DNA of 5,104 nt from assembly GCA_022561675.1 (NCBI GenBank), contig JADFQT010000191.1, positions 1 to 5,104 of the forward strand, written 5' to 3'. Source of the DNA: Chloroflexota bacterium (GTDB lineage: Bacteria > Chloroflexota > Dehalococcoidia > Lucifugimonadales > UBA3495). The position numbers were made by a program, and so were the translations under genes. Below, one piece after another: positions 1 through 5,104 of this stretch. Each line of letters starts with the position of its first letter. Position 1 is the first letter of the stretch. The notes under the pieces are model-generated. The model made no database searches and was not told where the DNA came from. It worked only from the letters and a program-made list of their open reading frames with translations.

Positions 1-984
1 GGTGTGGTCGGCTATCTGGTCTTCAAAAGGACGCCGGTTGGTCCCGAACCGGCCGGCCGGGCCGAAAGCCGTGGCGGAGAGGCGGCGGGAGGTCCGGGAG
101 GTGTGTCCCGGCAGGTTCATGATGGCCGGGTTCACCTGACCCTCATTGCCCGCCAGGAAGGGGTTGCTCACGCCGGAAAGATACTTGCGGCCTACTTCCT
201 CGGCTTTTTCTTCCGTCTCATCGACGTGGACCTTCCAAAGGTAGGCCAGGTTCTGGGTGCCCGACTCGTAGCCCAGCTCAGCGGCGGTGTCGTGATACAG
301 CTGGAAAGCCTCCCTGGTGGGCTCCAGCTTGGTGGCCAGCAGCACCAGGGGATAGCGGTGGGCGGCGGTCCACTTCACGGTTTCCACGCTGACGGTGGAG
401 GGAATCCAGATAGGCGGATGGGGCTTCTGTAGGGGACGGGCCCACGGATTGACGTAGCGGTAGTGGTAGTGCTTGCCCTCCCAGCGGAAGGGTCCCGGAT
501 CGGTCCAGGCCTTGATGATGAAGTCGTGGGCCTCTTCAAAACGCTCCCGATTGAAGTGGGGCGGCGAGTTATGGGCGTAGCTCTCCCGGCCGCCACCCCG
601 GACGAAGCCGGAGACCAAACGCCCGTGGGAGATCATGTCGATCATGGATAGCTGTTCGGCCAGCCAAAGCGGGTCGTCCCAAATGGGTAAAACGTTGCCC
701 AGGATGACGATTTTGACCTTTTTGGTGATTCGAGCTAGGATGGAGGCGCCGACGTTGGTGACCCCTTGCATGCAGAAGGGTGTGCTGTGGTGCTCGTTGA
801 GCATCAGGGCGTCGAAGCCCATTTCTTCGGCGTAAACTTTCTCGTCCAGATAGCGGTTGTATAGCTGGGCGCCGATCTCAGGATCGTATAGCTCGTTGCT
901 TATGCTCAGGTCGGTGCTCTGGGTACCCATCAGACCCGAGCTGTTGTCCTGCCAGGGTTGTTCGGTGAAGTGCCCGATTAACAT
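1..984 (-). CDS. LLM-class (bacterial luciferase-like) flavin-dependent monooxygenase, 3' end cut by window edge
   Basis: I see 328 codons without a stop, running off the left edge, so the C-terminus is missing. The protein is a TIM-barrel luciferase-like oxidoreductase. Residues 56-66 (GFDALMLNEHH) carry the conserved Glu-His-His signature of the luciferase-alpha type, residues 121-136 (GRLVSGFVRGGGRESY) are the Gly/Arg-rich flavin-phosphate loop, and residues 189-195 (HPPIWIP) open the late barrel strand. Known members use reduced FMN (or F420) and O2 to oxygenate aldehydes, alkanes, sulfonates or polyketides; the substrate here cannot be told. Full-length relatives have roughly 370-400 residues, so about 50-70 are missing. 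The last visible segment (PFEDQIADHT) resembles the region just before the usual IVGTP motif, which should lie outside the window. The start at 984 is chosen because the minus strand has a strong Shine-Dalgarno (AGAGGGGG, complement of 992-999) 7 nt upstream. It has its own promoter candidate at 1058-1087. Confidence 0.93.
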   Translation of the reverse strand, partial: MLIGHFTEQPWQDNSSGLMGTQSTDLSISNELYDPEIGAQLYNRYLDEKVYAEEMGFDALMLNEHHSTPFCMQGVTNVGASILARITKKVKIVILGNVLPIWDDPLWLAEQLSMIDMISHGRLVSGFVRGGGRESYAHNSPPHFNRERFEEAHDFIIKAWTDPGPFRWEGKHYHYRYVNPWARPLQKPHPPIWIPSTVSVETVKWTAAHRYPLVLLATKLEPTREAFQLYHDTAAELGYESGTQNLAYLWKVHVDETEEKAEEVGRKYLSGVSNPFLAGNEGQVNPAIMNLPGHTSRTSRRLSATAFGPAGRFGTNRRPFEDQIADHT

Positions 985-1020
985 GCCGAAACCCCCTCTG
1001 TTGATATTCGCGAGTTGAGA

Positions 1021-1044
1021 AAGGGCAATGTACTTTCGGCCCTT
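1021..1044 (-). repeat. Inverted repeat in the leader of the left LLM gene
   Basis: Arms AAGGGC (1021-1026) and GCCCTT (1039-1044) are perfect 6-bp complements around a 12-nt loop. They lie between the predicted promoter and the start codon of the left LLM gene, so they would form a hairpin near the 5' end of that transcript. There is no T-run after the stem on the minus strand, so it does not look like an intrinsic terminator for the upstream small gene. It could be an mRNA-stabilising stem, an operator half-site pair, or chance. Confidence 0.3.
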
Positions 1045-1057
1045 GCCAGCCAACGCC

Positions 1058-1087
1058 AGTGTAGCATCGGCCCCGAGTTACTGTCCA
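1058..1087 (-). promoter_or_regulatory. Sigma70-like promoter for the left LLM gene
   Basis: Read on the minus strand, a -35 box TGGACA (1087 down to 1082, 5/6 of TTGACA) is followed after 18 nt by an extended -10 box TGC-TACACT (1066 down to 1058). Transcription would start near 1051, leaving a leader of about 67 nt before the ATG at 984. The -10 hexamer TACACT is identical to the one in front of the ADH-like gene. This is a visual match only. Confidence 0.5.
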
Positions 1088-1180
1088 GGTAGGGGCGGGC
1101 TCGTTTCCGGCCAGGCGGCCCTTCCTATCCTAAAGCCAAGGTGGGAACTGCATGGACGGTCATACTGAACATTAGGGGTT

Positions 1181-1627
1181 TCACTTTGGCATTAATTTAG
1201 AAGGCCGGCCCAACTGCCCATTCTGGACCGCCTCCCACTTGGTGCGGACCAGCTGGGCGAAATCCGCCACGTCCCCTGGCGATTCGATGGGAACTTTCAC
1301 TTGCTTGGTGCCACGAGGCCCCGGCGTTGCCGCCACGTGCTGCCGCAAATCTTCCGGCACCTGGTCCGAGTCCAAAATCAAGGGCTCCAGCGCCCGGACG
1401 CCGACGAATATGGTCGCCCTCAGCCCCAGGCGGAAGTTGTGTATGTGAAACAGCTGCGTGCCCAGGCAGTAACAAGCCGGGGTCCATTCCCGGCAGAAAC
1501 CGTCATACACTGTCCGCTCCTCCACTTGGGGCCAAGCGGCAACCAGCGAGCAGAGCTGGGCCGCTAATTCTCCTCTGGAGTCTTCCATCAGCGCGATAAT
1601 TTCCTCAACTGACGGCCGGCTTTCCAT
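1181..1627 (-). CDS. Small uncharacterised protein with a Cys/His cluster
   Basis: This is a complete 148-residue soluble protein with no signal peptide or membrane segment. I do not recognise it securely. The layout is an N-terminal helical part (1-35), a central hydrophobic beta-rich part (about 38-85), and a C-terminal part with a beta strand (GTKQVKVPIE) and a helix ending in LVRTKWEAVQ. This resembles small DUF3788- or DUF1801-type bacterial proteins, whose function is unknown; I offer that only as a guess. Cys45, Cys52, Cys54, His61 and His63 cluster within 19 residues and could be redox-active or bind metal. The start at 1627 is supported by a Shine-Dalgarno GGGAGAG (complement of 1634-1640) 6 nt upstream. 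It is divergent to the F420-type LLM gene across 136 nt and lies 196 nt upstream of the left LLM gene on the same strand. The C-terminal tail (QLGRPSKLMPK) is basic and probably flexible. Confidence 0.8.
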   Translation of the reverse strand: MESRPSVEEIIALMEDSRGELAAQLCSLVAAWPQVEERTVYDGFCREWTPACYCLGTQLFHIHNFRLGLRATIFVGVRALEPLILDSDQVPEDLRQHVAATPGPRGTKQVKVPIESPGDVADFAQLVRTKWEAVQNGQLGRPSKLMPK

Positions 1628-1652
1628 TTCTGACTCTCCCGGTTAGATTTGA

Positions 1653-1661
1653 TGCTATGAT
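1653..1661 (+). promoter_or_regulatory. Extended -10 promoter candidate for the F420-type LLM gene
   Basis: TGC-TATGAT matches an extended -10 element (TGn plus 5/6 of TATAAT). No good -35 box lies 16-18 nt upstream, which extended -10 promoters can tolerate. Transcription from here would start near 1668 and give a leader of about 96 nt that contains the inverted repeats at 1685-1734. The site lies in the only intergenic space between the divergent genes. Confidence 0.35.
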
Positions 1662-1684
1662 TGGCCCGTCGGGCCGCTGGTTAC

Positions 1685-1734
1685 TGAGTCGGGGGCTCCT
1701 GATGGGATGCCGGTCTGGCGACTCACGGCCAGAC
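1685..1734 (+). repeat. Two overlapping, mutually exclusive 7-bp inverted repeats
   Basis: TGAGTCG (1685-1691) is the exact reverse complement of CGACTCA (1719-1725). GTCTGGC (1713-1719) is the exact reverse complement of GCCAGAC (1728-1734), with an 8-nt loop. The arm at 1719-1725 lies in the loop of the second stem and shares base 1719 with it, so both stems cannot fully form at once. They sit just upstream of the ribosome binding site (1749-1756) of the F420-type LLM gene. They may be an operator for a dimeric regulator of the divergent genes or an alternative-fold leader. In GC-rich DNA, 7-bp stems also occur by chance. A shorter GGCCC/GGGCC palindrome lies at 1663-1675. Confidence 0.35.
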
Positions 1735-1763
1735 GCTGAGGCTGGATTAGGAAAGGTGTATTC

Positions 1764-2813
1764 ATGGATATTGGAGTTGGACTGGATGCGACCCTGAATC
1801 TATCCTTCGACCAACAAGCCGAACTCTCCCGGGAAGCGGCTCAGCTGGGCTACACCAGCGTCTGGACTCCGGAAAGCACCGGCATGGACTCCTTCCAGCT
1901 ATGCGCCCACCGCTGGGCGGCCAGCCGGCAGGTTATTCCCGAGGGACTTCACACCGGCATCGCGGTTTCCCCGGTAATGTACCGCACCCCGGTGGCCTTC
2001 GCAATGGCCGGCGGAACATTGAGCCGGCTGACCGGAGGCCGGTTCATCATGGGCATTGGCTCGGGCGGCGCCTACCGTCCCAGAACCCGCCGGTCTTTGG
2101 GCATGCCCCGAATCTCGGCTTTGGCGCTGATGCGAGACTATCTAACGACGGTGAGGGGCCTGGTCCGGGGTGAAGAGGTCGACTACCAGGGAGAGGTGGT
2201 GACCCTTAAGGGTCTAAAGCTTGCCATTAACCCGGCTCCCAACACCCCGGTCTACCTGGGCAGCCTGGGGCCGGCGATGCTGAGGCTTGCCGGTGAATTG
2301 GCCGATGGCGTGTGCTTGAACTGGTGCAATCCGGAGCAGATTGCCTGGAGTCGGGACCGCATAGCGGAAGGAGCTGCCCTGACGGGCCGGGATCCCGCTG
2401 AAGTCAAGCTGGTGGAGTACATTCGGGTCTGCGTTGACGACGATGAGGACCTGGCTCGGCGGGCTTTCGCCAAATCTACCATGGGATACGCCCTGGGAGC
2501 GCAGGTGCCCACTGACCGGGAGCGACAGCTGGGCTACCGGGCCCATTTTGAGCGGATGGGCTTTGCCGAAGAGCTGGCGGACCTGGACCAGATGCGCCGT
2601 GAGGGCGCCTCGGCGGACGATGTGGCCGAGGCCTTTCCCGCCGAGGTGTTGCGTAAGGTGGGGTATTACGGGAAGGCGGAAGGAGCGGCGCGGGCTTTTG
2701 CTCAACTGTCCAAGGGGCTGGACACCGCCCTGGTCCGGGTGGTCGCGGCCCGGCCGGGGGTGGATTCAGTCCTGGCAACAATGAAGGCCTGCCGGCCGGA
2801 GCTGATAACTTAG
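1764..2813 (+). CDS. LLM-class F420-dependent oxidoreductase (methylene-H4MPT reductase-like)
   Basis: This is a complete 349-residue TIM-barrel protein of the luciferase-like superfamily, in the subgroup that resembles methylene-tetrahydromethanopterin reductase and other coenzyme-F420 oxidoreductases. Evidence: residues 29-37 (GYTSVWTPE) match the barrel strand seen in F420 enzymes; residues 92-102 (GRFIMGIGSGG) are the cofactor-phosphate loop; residues 162-183 start PVYLGSLGP and end GELADGV, a signature typical of F420-type members. Members move hydride between F420H2 (some use FMN) and small organic substrates; the substrate here is unknown. The length is normal for the family. It lacks the Glu-His-His signature of the left LLM gene, so the two are distant paralogues and not a recent duplication. 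The ATG at 1764 has a Shine-Dalgarno AGGAAAGG (1749-1756) 7 nt upstream. A 173-nt gap with a separate promoter divides it from the ADH-like gene. Confidence 0.93.
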   Translation: MDIGVGLDATLNLSFDQQAELSREAAQLGYTSVWTPESTGMDSFQLCAHRWAASRQVIPEGLHTGIAVSPVMYRTPVAFAMAGGTLSRLTGGRFIMGIGSGGAYRPRTRRSLGMPRISALALMRDYLTTVRGLVRGEEVDYQGEVVTLKGLKLAINPAPNTPVYLGSLGPAMLRLAGELADGVCLNWCNPEQIAWSRDRIAEGAALTGRDPAEVKLVEYIRVCVDDDEDLARRAFAKSTMGYALGAQVPTDRERQLGYRAHFERMGFAEELADLDQMRREGASADDVAEAFPAEVLRKVGYYGKAEGAARAFAQLSKGLDTALVRVVAARPGVDSVLATMKACRPELIT

Positions 2814-2877
2814 CCGCACCTCTGGATTCAAGTCGGAGCCAGCGGACGGTCCCCCTTACGCGAGACAGACCGAATAA

Positions 2878-2906
2878 TTGACAGCGGGTTTGCCCCTCTT
2901 TACACT
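2878..2906 (+). promoter_or_regulatory. Sigma70-like promoter for the ADH-like/hydrolase pair
   Basis: A perfect -35 box TTGACA (2878-2883) is followed by an exact 17-nt spacer and the -10 box TACACT (2901-2906, 4/6 of TATAAT). Transcription would start near 2913, giving a leader of about 74 nt. The sequence between 2814 and the promoter shows no clear terminator hairpin with a T-run, so read-through from the upstream LLM gene remains possible. Confidence 0.6.
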
Positions 2907-2986
2907 CCGGACCAGCTAGGCGCCCAGAAGGTTCGTGGGGCTTCGCTGCATTTGAGCTTAATTCCCAGAATTCAGAGGTTAATTTA

Positions 2987-4180
2987 ATGGAAGTTGCAAC
3001 GGCCTTGCAGTATCGCTATTCCGGGCTGGCCCAGGAAATAATCTGCGAAAGCGACGCCATTTCCGGCATCCGTCAGTCCCTGGACGGGCTGGGTGTCAAA
3101 CGCGCCCTGGTCGTCTGCGGCCCCACCATCCTGGAAAAGTCCAATGTCGTGCAGCGGGTACAGGAGGCCCTGGGCGGCTACTGCGCCGGTCTCTTCCCGG
3201 GCGTGGCTCCCCACTCGCCCATCGAGGTGGTGGAGCGGGCGGTCGAGGTGGCCGGTGAGCTGAGCCCCGACTGCCTGGTTAGCGTGGGCGGCGGCAGCAC
3301 CCACGACACCTGTAAGGGCATCGCCATGATGCTCGCCGAGGGTGGCGATATCCACGATTACGAGATGCGGTTCGAGCCGCCGGACAAAGTCATCGTGCCC
3401 CACACTCCTCATGAGAAGGTTCCCATAATCAGCGTACCCACCACCATGGGGGGAGCGGAGCTCAGCCGGGGCGGGGGCGGCTTCACCGACAAAGCCCTGG
3501 GCCGCAAAATTTTGCTCTCCGGCGCTGGCAACGGGCACCGGGTGGTCATCATCGACGGCCAGGCCATCGCGACGACGCCCCTGCGGATTCAGATGGGCAC
3601 GGCCATCGGCCAGCTCCGCATCGCCATTGAGACGGTCTACTCCACTAGTCATAACCCGATTGGCGATGCCTTGGCTCTCCACGCGATAAAATTGCTAGTA
3701 CATTACCTGCCCCAATGCGAAGACATGGATCAAGCCGTGCTGTTGAACACCAAGACGGCGGCGCTTCTGCCGATGCTGGCCATGGCATCGGTGCGAGGCT
3801 TGGGCATGAACACCGCCATCGCGCACAACATCGGCGGGTTGTATGATGTGGCCCACGGCGAAGCCAATGCCATCATGCTGCCCCATACCATGCGTTACAA
3901 TTTGGATGGCAGCGCCGAGCGTCAAGTATTGATTGCCCAGGCCATGGGCATAGACACCTCGGATCTCAGCGCTGAGGAAGCCGGGTTGGCCGCCTCGGAT
4001 GGCGTCGCCCAGCTTTGCCGGTCCCTGGGCTTGCCTCCCCGCCTGCGGGATGTGGGTGTTCCCGAGGAGGGGCTGGAGCTTTTGGCGGCGGCCACCTTGC
4101 ACGACCGGGGGCTGGCCACCAATCCCAAGCCCATCTCCGACGCCGGCCCCATTATGCAGGTGCTCCGCGAGGCATGGTAA
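2987..4180 (+). CDS. Iron-containing alcohol dehydrogenase-fold protein (maleylacetate-reductase-like) lacking most metal ligands
   Basis: This complete 397-residue protein has the two-domain Fe-ADH (group III) architecture. The N-terminal domain binds NAD(P), with VGGGSTHDTCKGIA at residues 100-113 as the dinucleotide loop and PTTMGGAE at 151-158 in place of the usual PTTAGTGSE. The C-terminal helical domain ends its core in AHNIGGLYDVAHGEANAIMLPH (279-300). NPIGD at 223-227 recalls maleylacetate reductases, which reduce maleylacetate to 3-oxoadipate in aromatic degradation. In metal-dependent members, Asp and His in a DALxHAIEA helix plus two later His hold the metal. Here the helix aligned without gaps reads IGQLRIAIE, giving Gly208 and Ile212 at those positions. 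The third ligand position is Thr276; only His290 (fourth ligand) and His280 remain. Classical Fe/Zn-dependent catalysis is therefore doubtful. A Shine-Dalgarno AGAGG (2974-2978) precedes the ATG. The hydrolase follows 42 nt downstream, probably on the same transcript. Confidence 0.88.
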   Translation: MEVATALQYRYSGLAQEIICESDAISGIRQSLDGLGVKRALVVCGPTILEKSNVVQRVQEALGGYCAGLFPGVAPHSPIEVVERAVEVAGELSPDCLVSVGGGSTHDTCKGIAMMLAEGGDIHDYEMRFEPPDKVIVPHTPHEKVPIISVPTTMGGAELSRGGGGFTDKALGRKILLSGAGNGHRVVIIDGQAIATTPLRIQMGTAIGQLRIAIETVYSTSHNPIGDALALHAIKLLVHYLPQCEDMDQAVLLNTKTAALLPMLAMASVRGLGMNTAIAHNIGGLYDVAHGEANAIMLPHTMRYNLDGSAERQVLIAQAMGIDTSDLSAEEAGLAASDGVAQLCRSLGLPPRLRDVGVPEEGLELLAAATLHDRGLATNPKPISDAGPIMQVLREAW

Positions 4181-4210
4181 TCACCTGTCTCGATACTCAA
4201 TTTGTTTCTT

Positions 4211-4215
4211 GAGGA
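4211..4215 (+). promoter_or_regulatory. Ribosome binding site that fixes the hydrolase start
   Basis: GAGGA lies 7 nt before the ATG at 4223. A longer in-frame reading from a TTG at 4202 would place this site inside the coding region and leave no ribosome binding site of its own, so 4223 is the preferred start. Confidence 0.7.
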
Positions 4216-4222
4216 AAAAGAT

Positions 4223-5035
4223 ATGTCCACAGATATGACCGCCACGTCCCAACCCTGGATCGAGGATATGGTGGAGGTGGCGGGGGTAAAGCTTCAGGTA
4301 GTCAAGGGAGGCTCCGGGGAGTCGCTGCTTATCCTGCACGACGAGATGGGCCATCCCGGGTGGCTGGGTTTTCATCAGGATTTGGCCCAGAATTTCAGCC
4401 TGCAGATCCCCTCCCATCCGGGATTCGGAGAATCCGAGGAGCTGAACTGGGTAATGGGCATGCGCGACCTGACCGGCTGGTATCTGGGCGCGCTGGACCA
4501 GCTGGGCCTGGAGGGCATGAGCGTCATGGGGTTTGGGCTGGGGGGTTGGCTGGCGGCGGAGATGGCGGCCATGTGCCCGCAGCAGTTCAAAAAGCTGGTG
4601 CTGGTGGACGCCGCGGGAGTTAAGCCTCCCACGGGAGAAATCCTCGATATGTTTCAGGTGGTGGCCAAGAGTTTCATCCACGACAGCGTTCTCGACCCGG
4701 GCAGCGTTCCCGAATTCCAGTTGATATGTCCGGATGAACCTACGCCGGAACAGACGGAAAACTGGGAAAGGGCCCGGGAAAGCAGTTGCCGATTGAGCTG
4801 GCGTCCCTACATGCACAATCCGGCTCTGCCCAACCTGCTATTCCGGCTGAAGCGGCTGCCAACCTTGATCGTATGGGGCCGGCAAGACCCCATAGTTCCG
4901 CTGAGCGCCGGGCAGCTTTATCACCAGGCCATCCCCGGGTCCAAGTTGACCGTAATTGAGAATTGCGGACACCGCCCGGAGGTGGAGAAGCCCGAGGAGT
5001 TTATCTCGCTGGTTCAGGAATTTTTGCTCGGCTGA
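4223..5035 (+). CDS. Alpha/beta-hydrolase-fold protein with Gly at the nucleophile position
   Basis: This complete 270-residue cytoplasmic protein has the order of an alpha/beta-hydrolase (C-C hydrolase/esterase type, e.g. MhpC-like). It shows LLILHDEMGHPGW (35-47) where the HG oxyanion loop usually lies, SHPGFGES (64-71), the nucleophile elbow VMGFGLGGW (101-109), a helical cap (about 125-205), VWGRQDPIVP with the expected acid Asp222, and NCGHRPEVEKPEEF with the expected base His250. The family elbow is GxSxG; here the Ser is replaced by Gly105, codon GGG at 4535-4537. The oxyanion HG is also HD (39-40). The protein thus keeps Asp and His but lacks the Ser and probably cannot act as a normal serine hydrolase. 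Known Gly-elbow relatives such as NDRG proteins are non-enzymatic, but a different water- or cofactor-free chemistry is also conceivable. It sits 42 nt behind the ADH-like gene, with its own ribosome binding site, and likely shares its transcript. Confidence 0.9.
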   Translation: MSTDMTATSQPWIEDMVEVAGVKLQVVKGGSGESLLILHDEMGHPGWLGFHQDLAQNFSLQIPSHPGFGESEELNWVMGMRDLTGWYLGALDQLGLEGMSVMGFGLGGWLAAEMAAMCPQQFKKLVLVDAAGVKPPTGEILDMFQVVAKSFIHDSVLDPGSVPEFQLICPDEPTPEQTENWERARESSCRLSWRPYMHNPALPNLLFRLKRLPTLIVWGRQDPIVPLSAGQLYHQAIPGSKLTVIENCGHRPEVEKPEEFISLVQEFLLG

Positions 5036-5104
5036 ATTAACCGAAGTAGAGCTTTGCCCCAGCGGTTACCCGCACCGGAATCAAAACAGATAGTGGCGGT
5101 CAAA

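Noticed and set aside
4..432. 142-codon plus-strand open frame
   Set aside because: It is the codon-phase mirror of the left LLM gene on the minus strand; its Gly/Arg/Val-rich composition is that of an antisense shadow, and the minus strand shows clear family motifs.
2958..2984. Repeated TTAATT (2958-2963 and 2979-2984) around a GAATTC palindrome, 21 nt apart, in the ADH-like leader
   Set aside because: The shared core is only 6 nt in a locally AT-rich leader; this is too short to claim an operator.
2984..3682. 232-codon minus-strand open frame opposite the ADH-like gene
   Set aside because: It lies wholly within the well-recognised ADH-like coding region, has no recognisable domain, and has an unnatural Ala/Gly/His-rich composition.
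4202..4222. Longer hydrolase start at a TTG codon
   Set aside because: The ribosome binding site GAGGA at 4211-4215 would be inside the coding region; the ATG at 4223 is correctly spaced from it and starts near the usual family N-terminus.
4181..4816. 211-codon minus-strand open frame opposite the hydrolase gene
   Set aside because: It is antisense to a gene with clear alpha/beta-hydrolase motifs and has no motif of its own.
5038..5068. TAACCG/CGGTTA inverted repeat after the hydrolase stop as a terminator
   Set aside because: The 6-bp arms enclose a 19-nt loop and no T-run follows, so an intrinsic terminator is not supported.

Overview
The window comes from a GC-rich bacterial genome. It reads as an accessory oxidative-catabolism locus: two unrelated luciferase-like (LLM) flavin/F420 oxidoreductases, an iron-containing-alcohol-dehydrogenase-fold protein, an alpha/beta-hydrolase and one small unknown protein. 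Many LLM oxidoreductases beside hydrolases and dehydrogenases is a pattern known from uncultured Chloroflexota (SAR202/Dehalococcoidia-type) and from actinobacteria. I lean towards the Chloroflexota-like option, but this is inferred from gene content only; there is no marker gene here. No tRNA, rRNA, CRISPR array, insertion sequence or integrase is visible.

Layout. The left part (1-1627) is on the minus strand. It holds an LLM monooxygenase whose C-terminus runs off the left edge (1-984) and, upstream of it, a small uncharacterised protein (1181-1627). The 196-nt gap between them holds a good sigma70-like promoter for the LLM gene, so the two are probably not strictly one operon. A 136-nt divergent intergenic region (1628-1763) with inverted repeats and an extended -10 motif separates them from the plus-strand genes. 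These are a second LLM oxidoreductase of the F420-type (1764-2813), an Fe-ADH/maleylacetate-reductase-like protein (2987-4180) with its own clear promoter (2878-2906), and an alpha/beta-hydrolase (4223-5035) only 42 nt behind it. The last 69 nt (5036-5104) contain no gene or convincing terminator.

How the genes could work together (inference). LLM enzymes oxygenate or dehydrogenate an organic substrate, an ADH-fold enzyme changes the redox state of a carbonyl or alcohol product, and a hydrolase cleaves an ester or C-C bond. The notable point is that both downstream enzymes appear to lack their family's catalytic centre. The ADH-like protein has lost three of the four metal ligands (aligned positions G208, I212, T276), and the hydrolase has Gly (G105) where the nucleophilic Ser should be. 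Both reading frames are otherwise intact and well equipped with translation signals, so this looks like altered chemistry or a non-catalytic role rather than decay.
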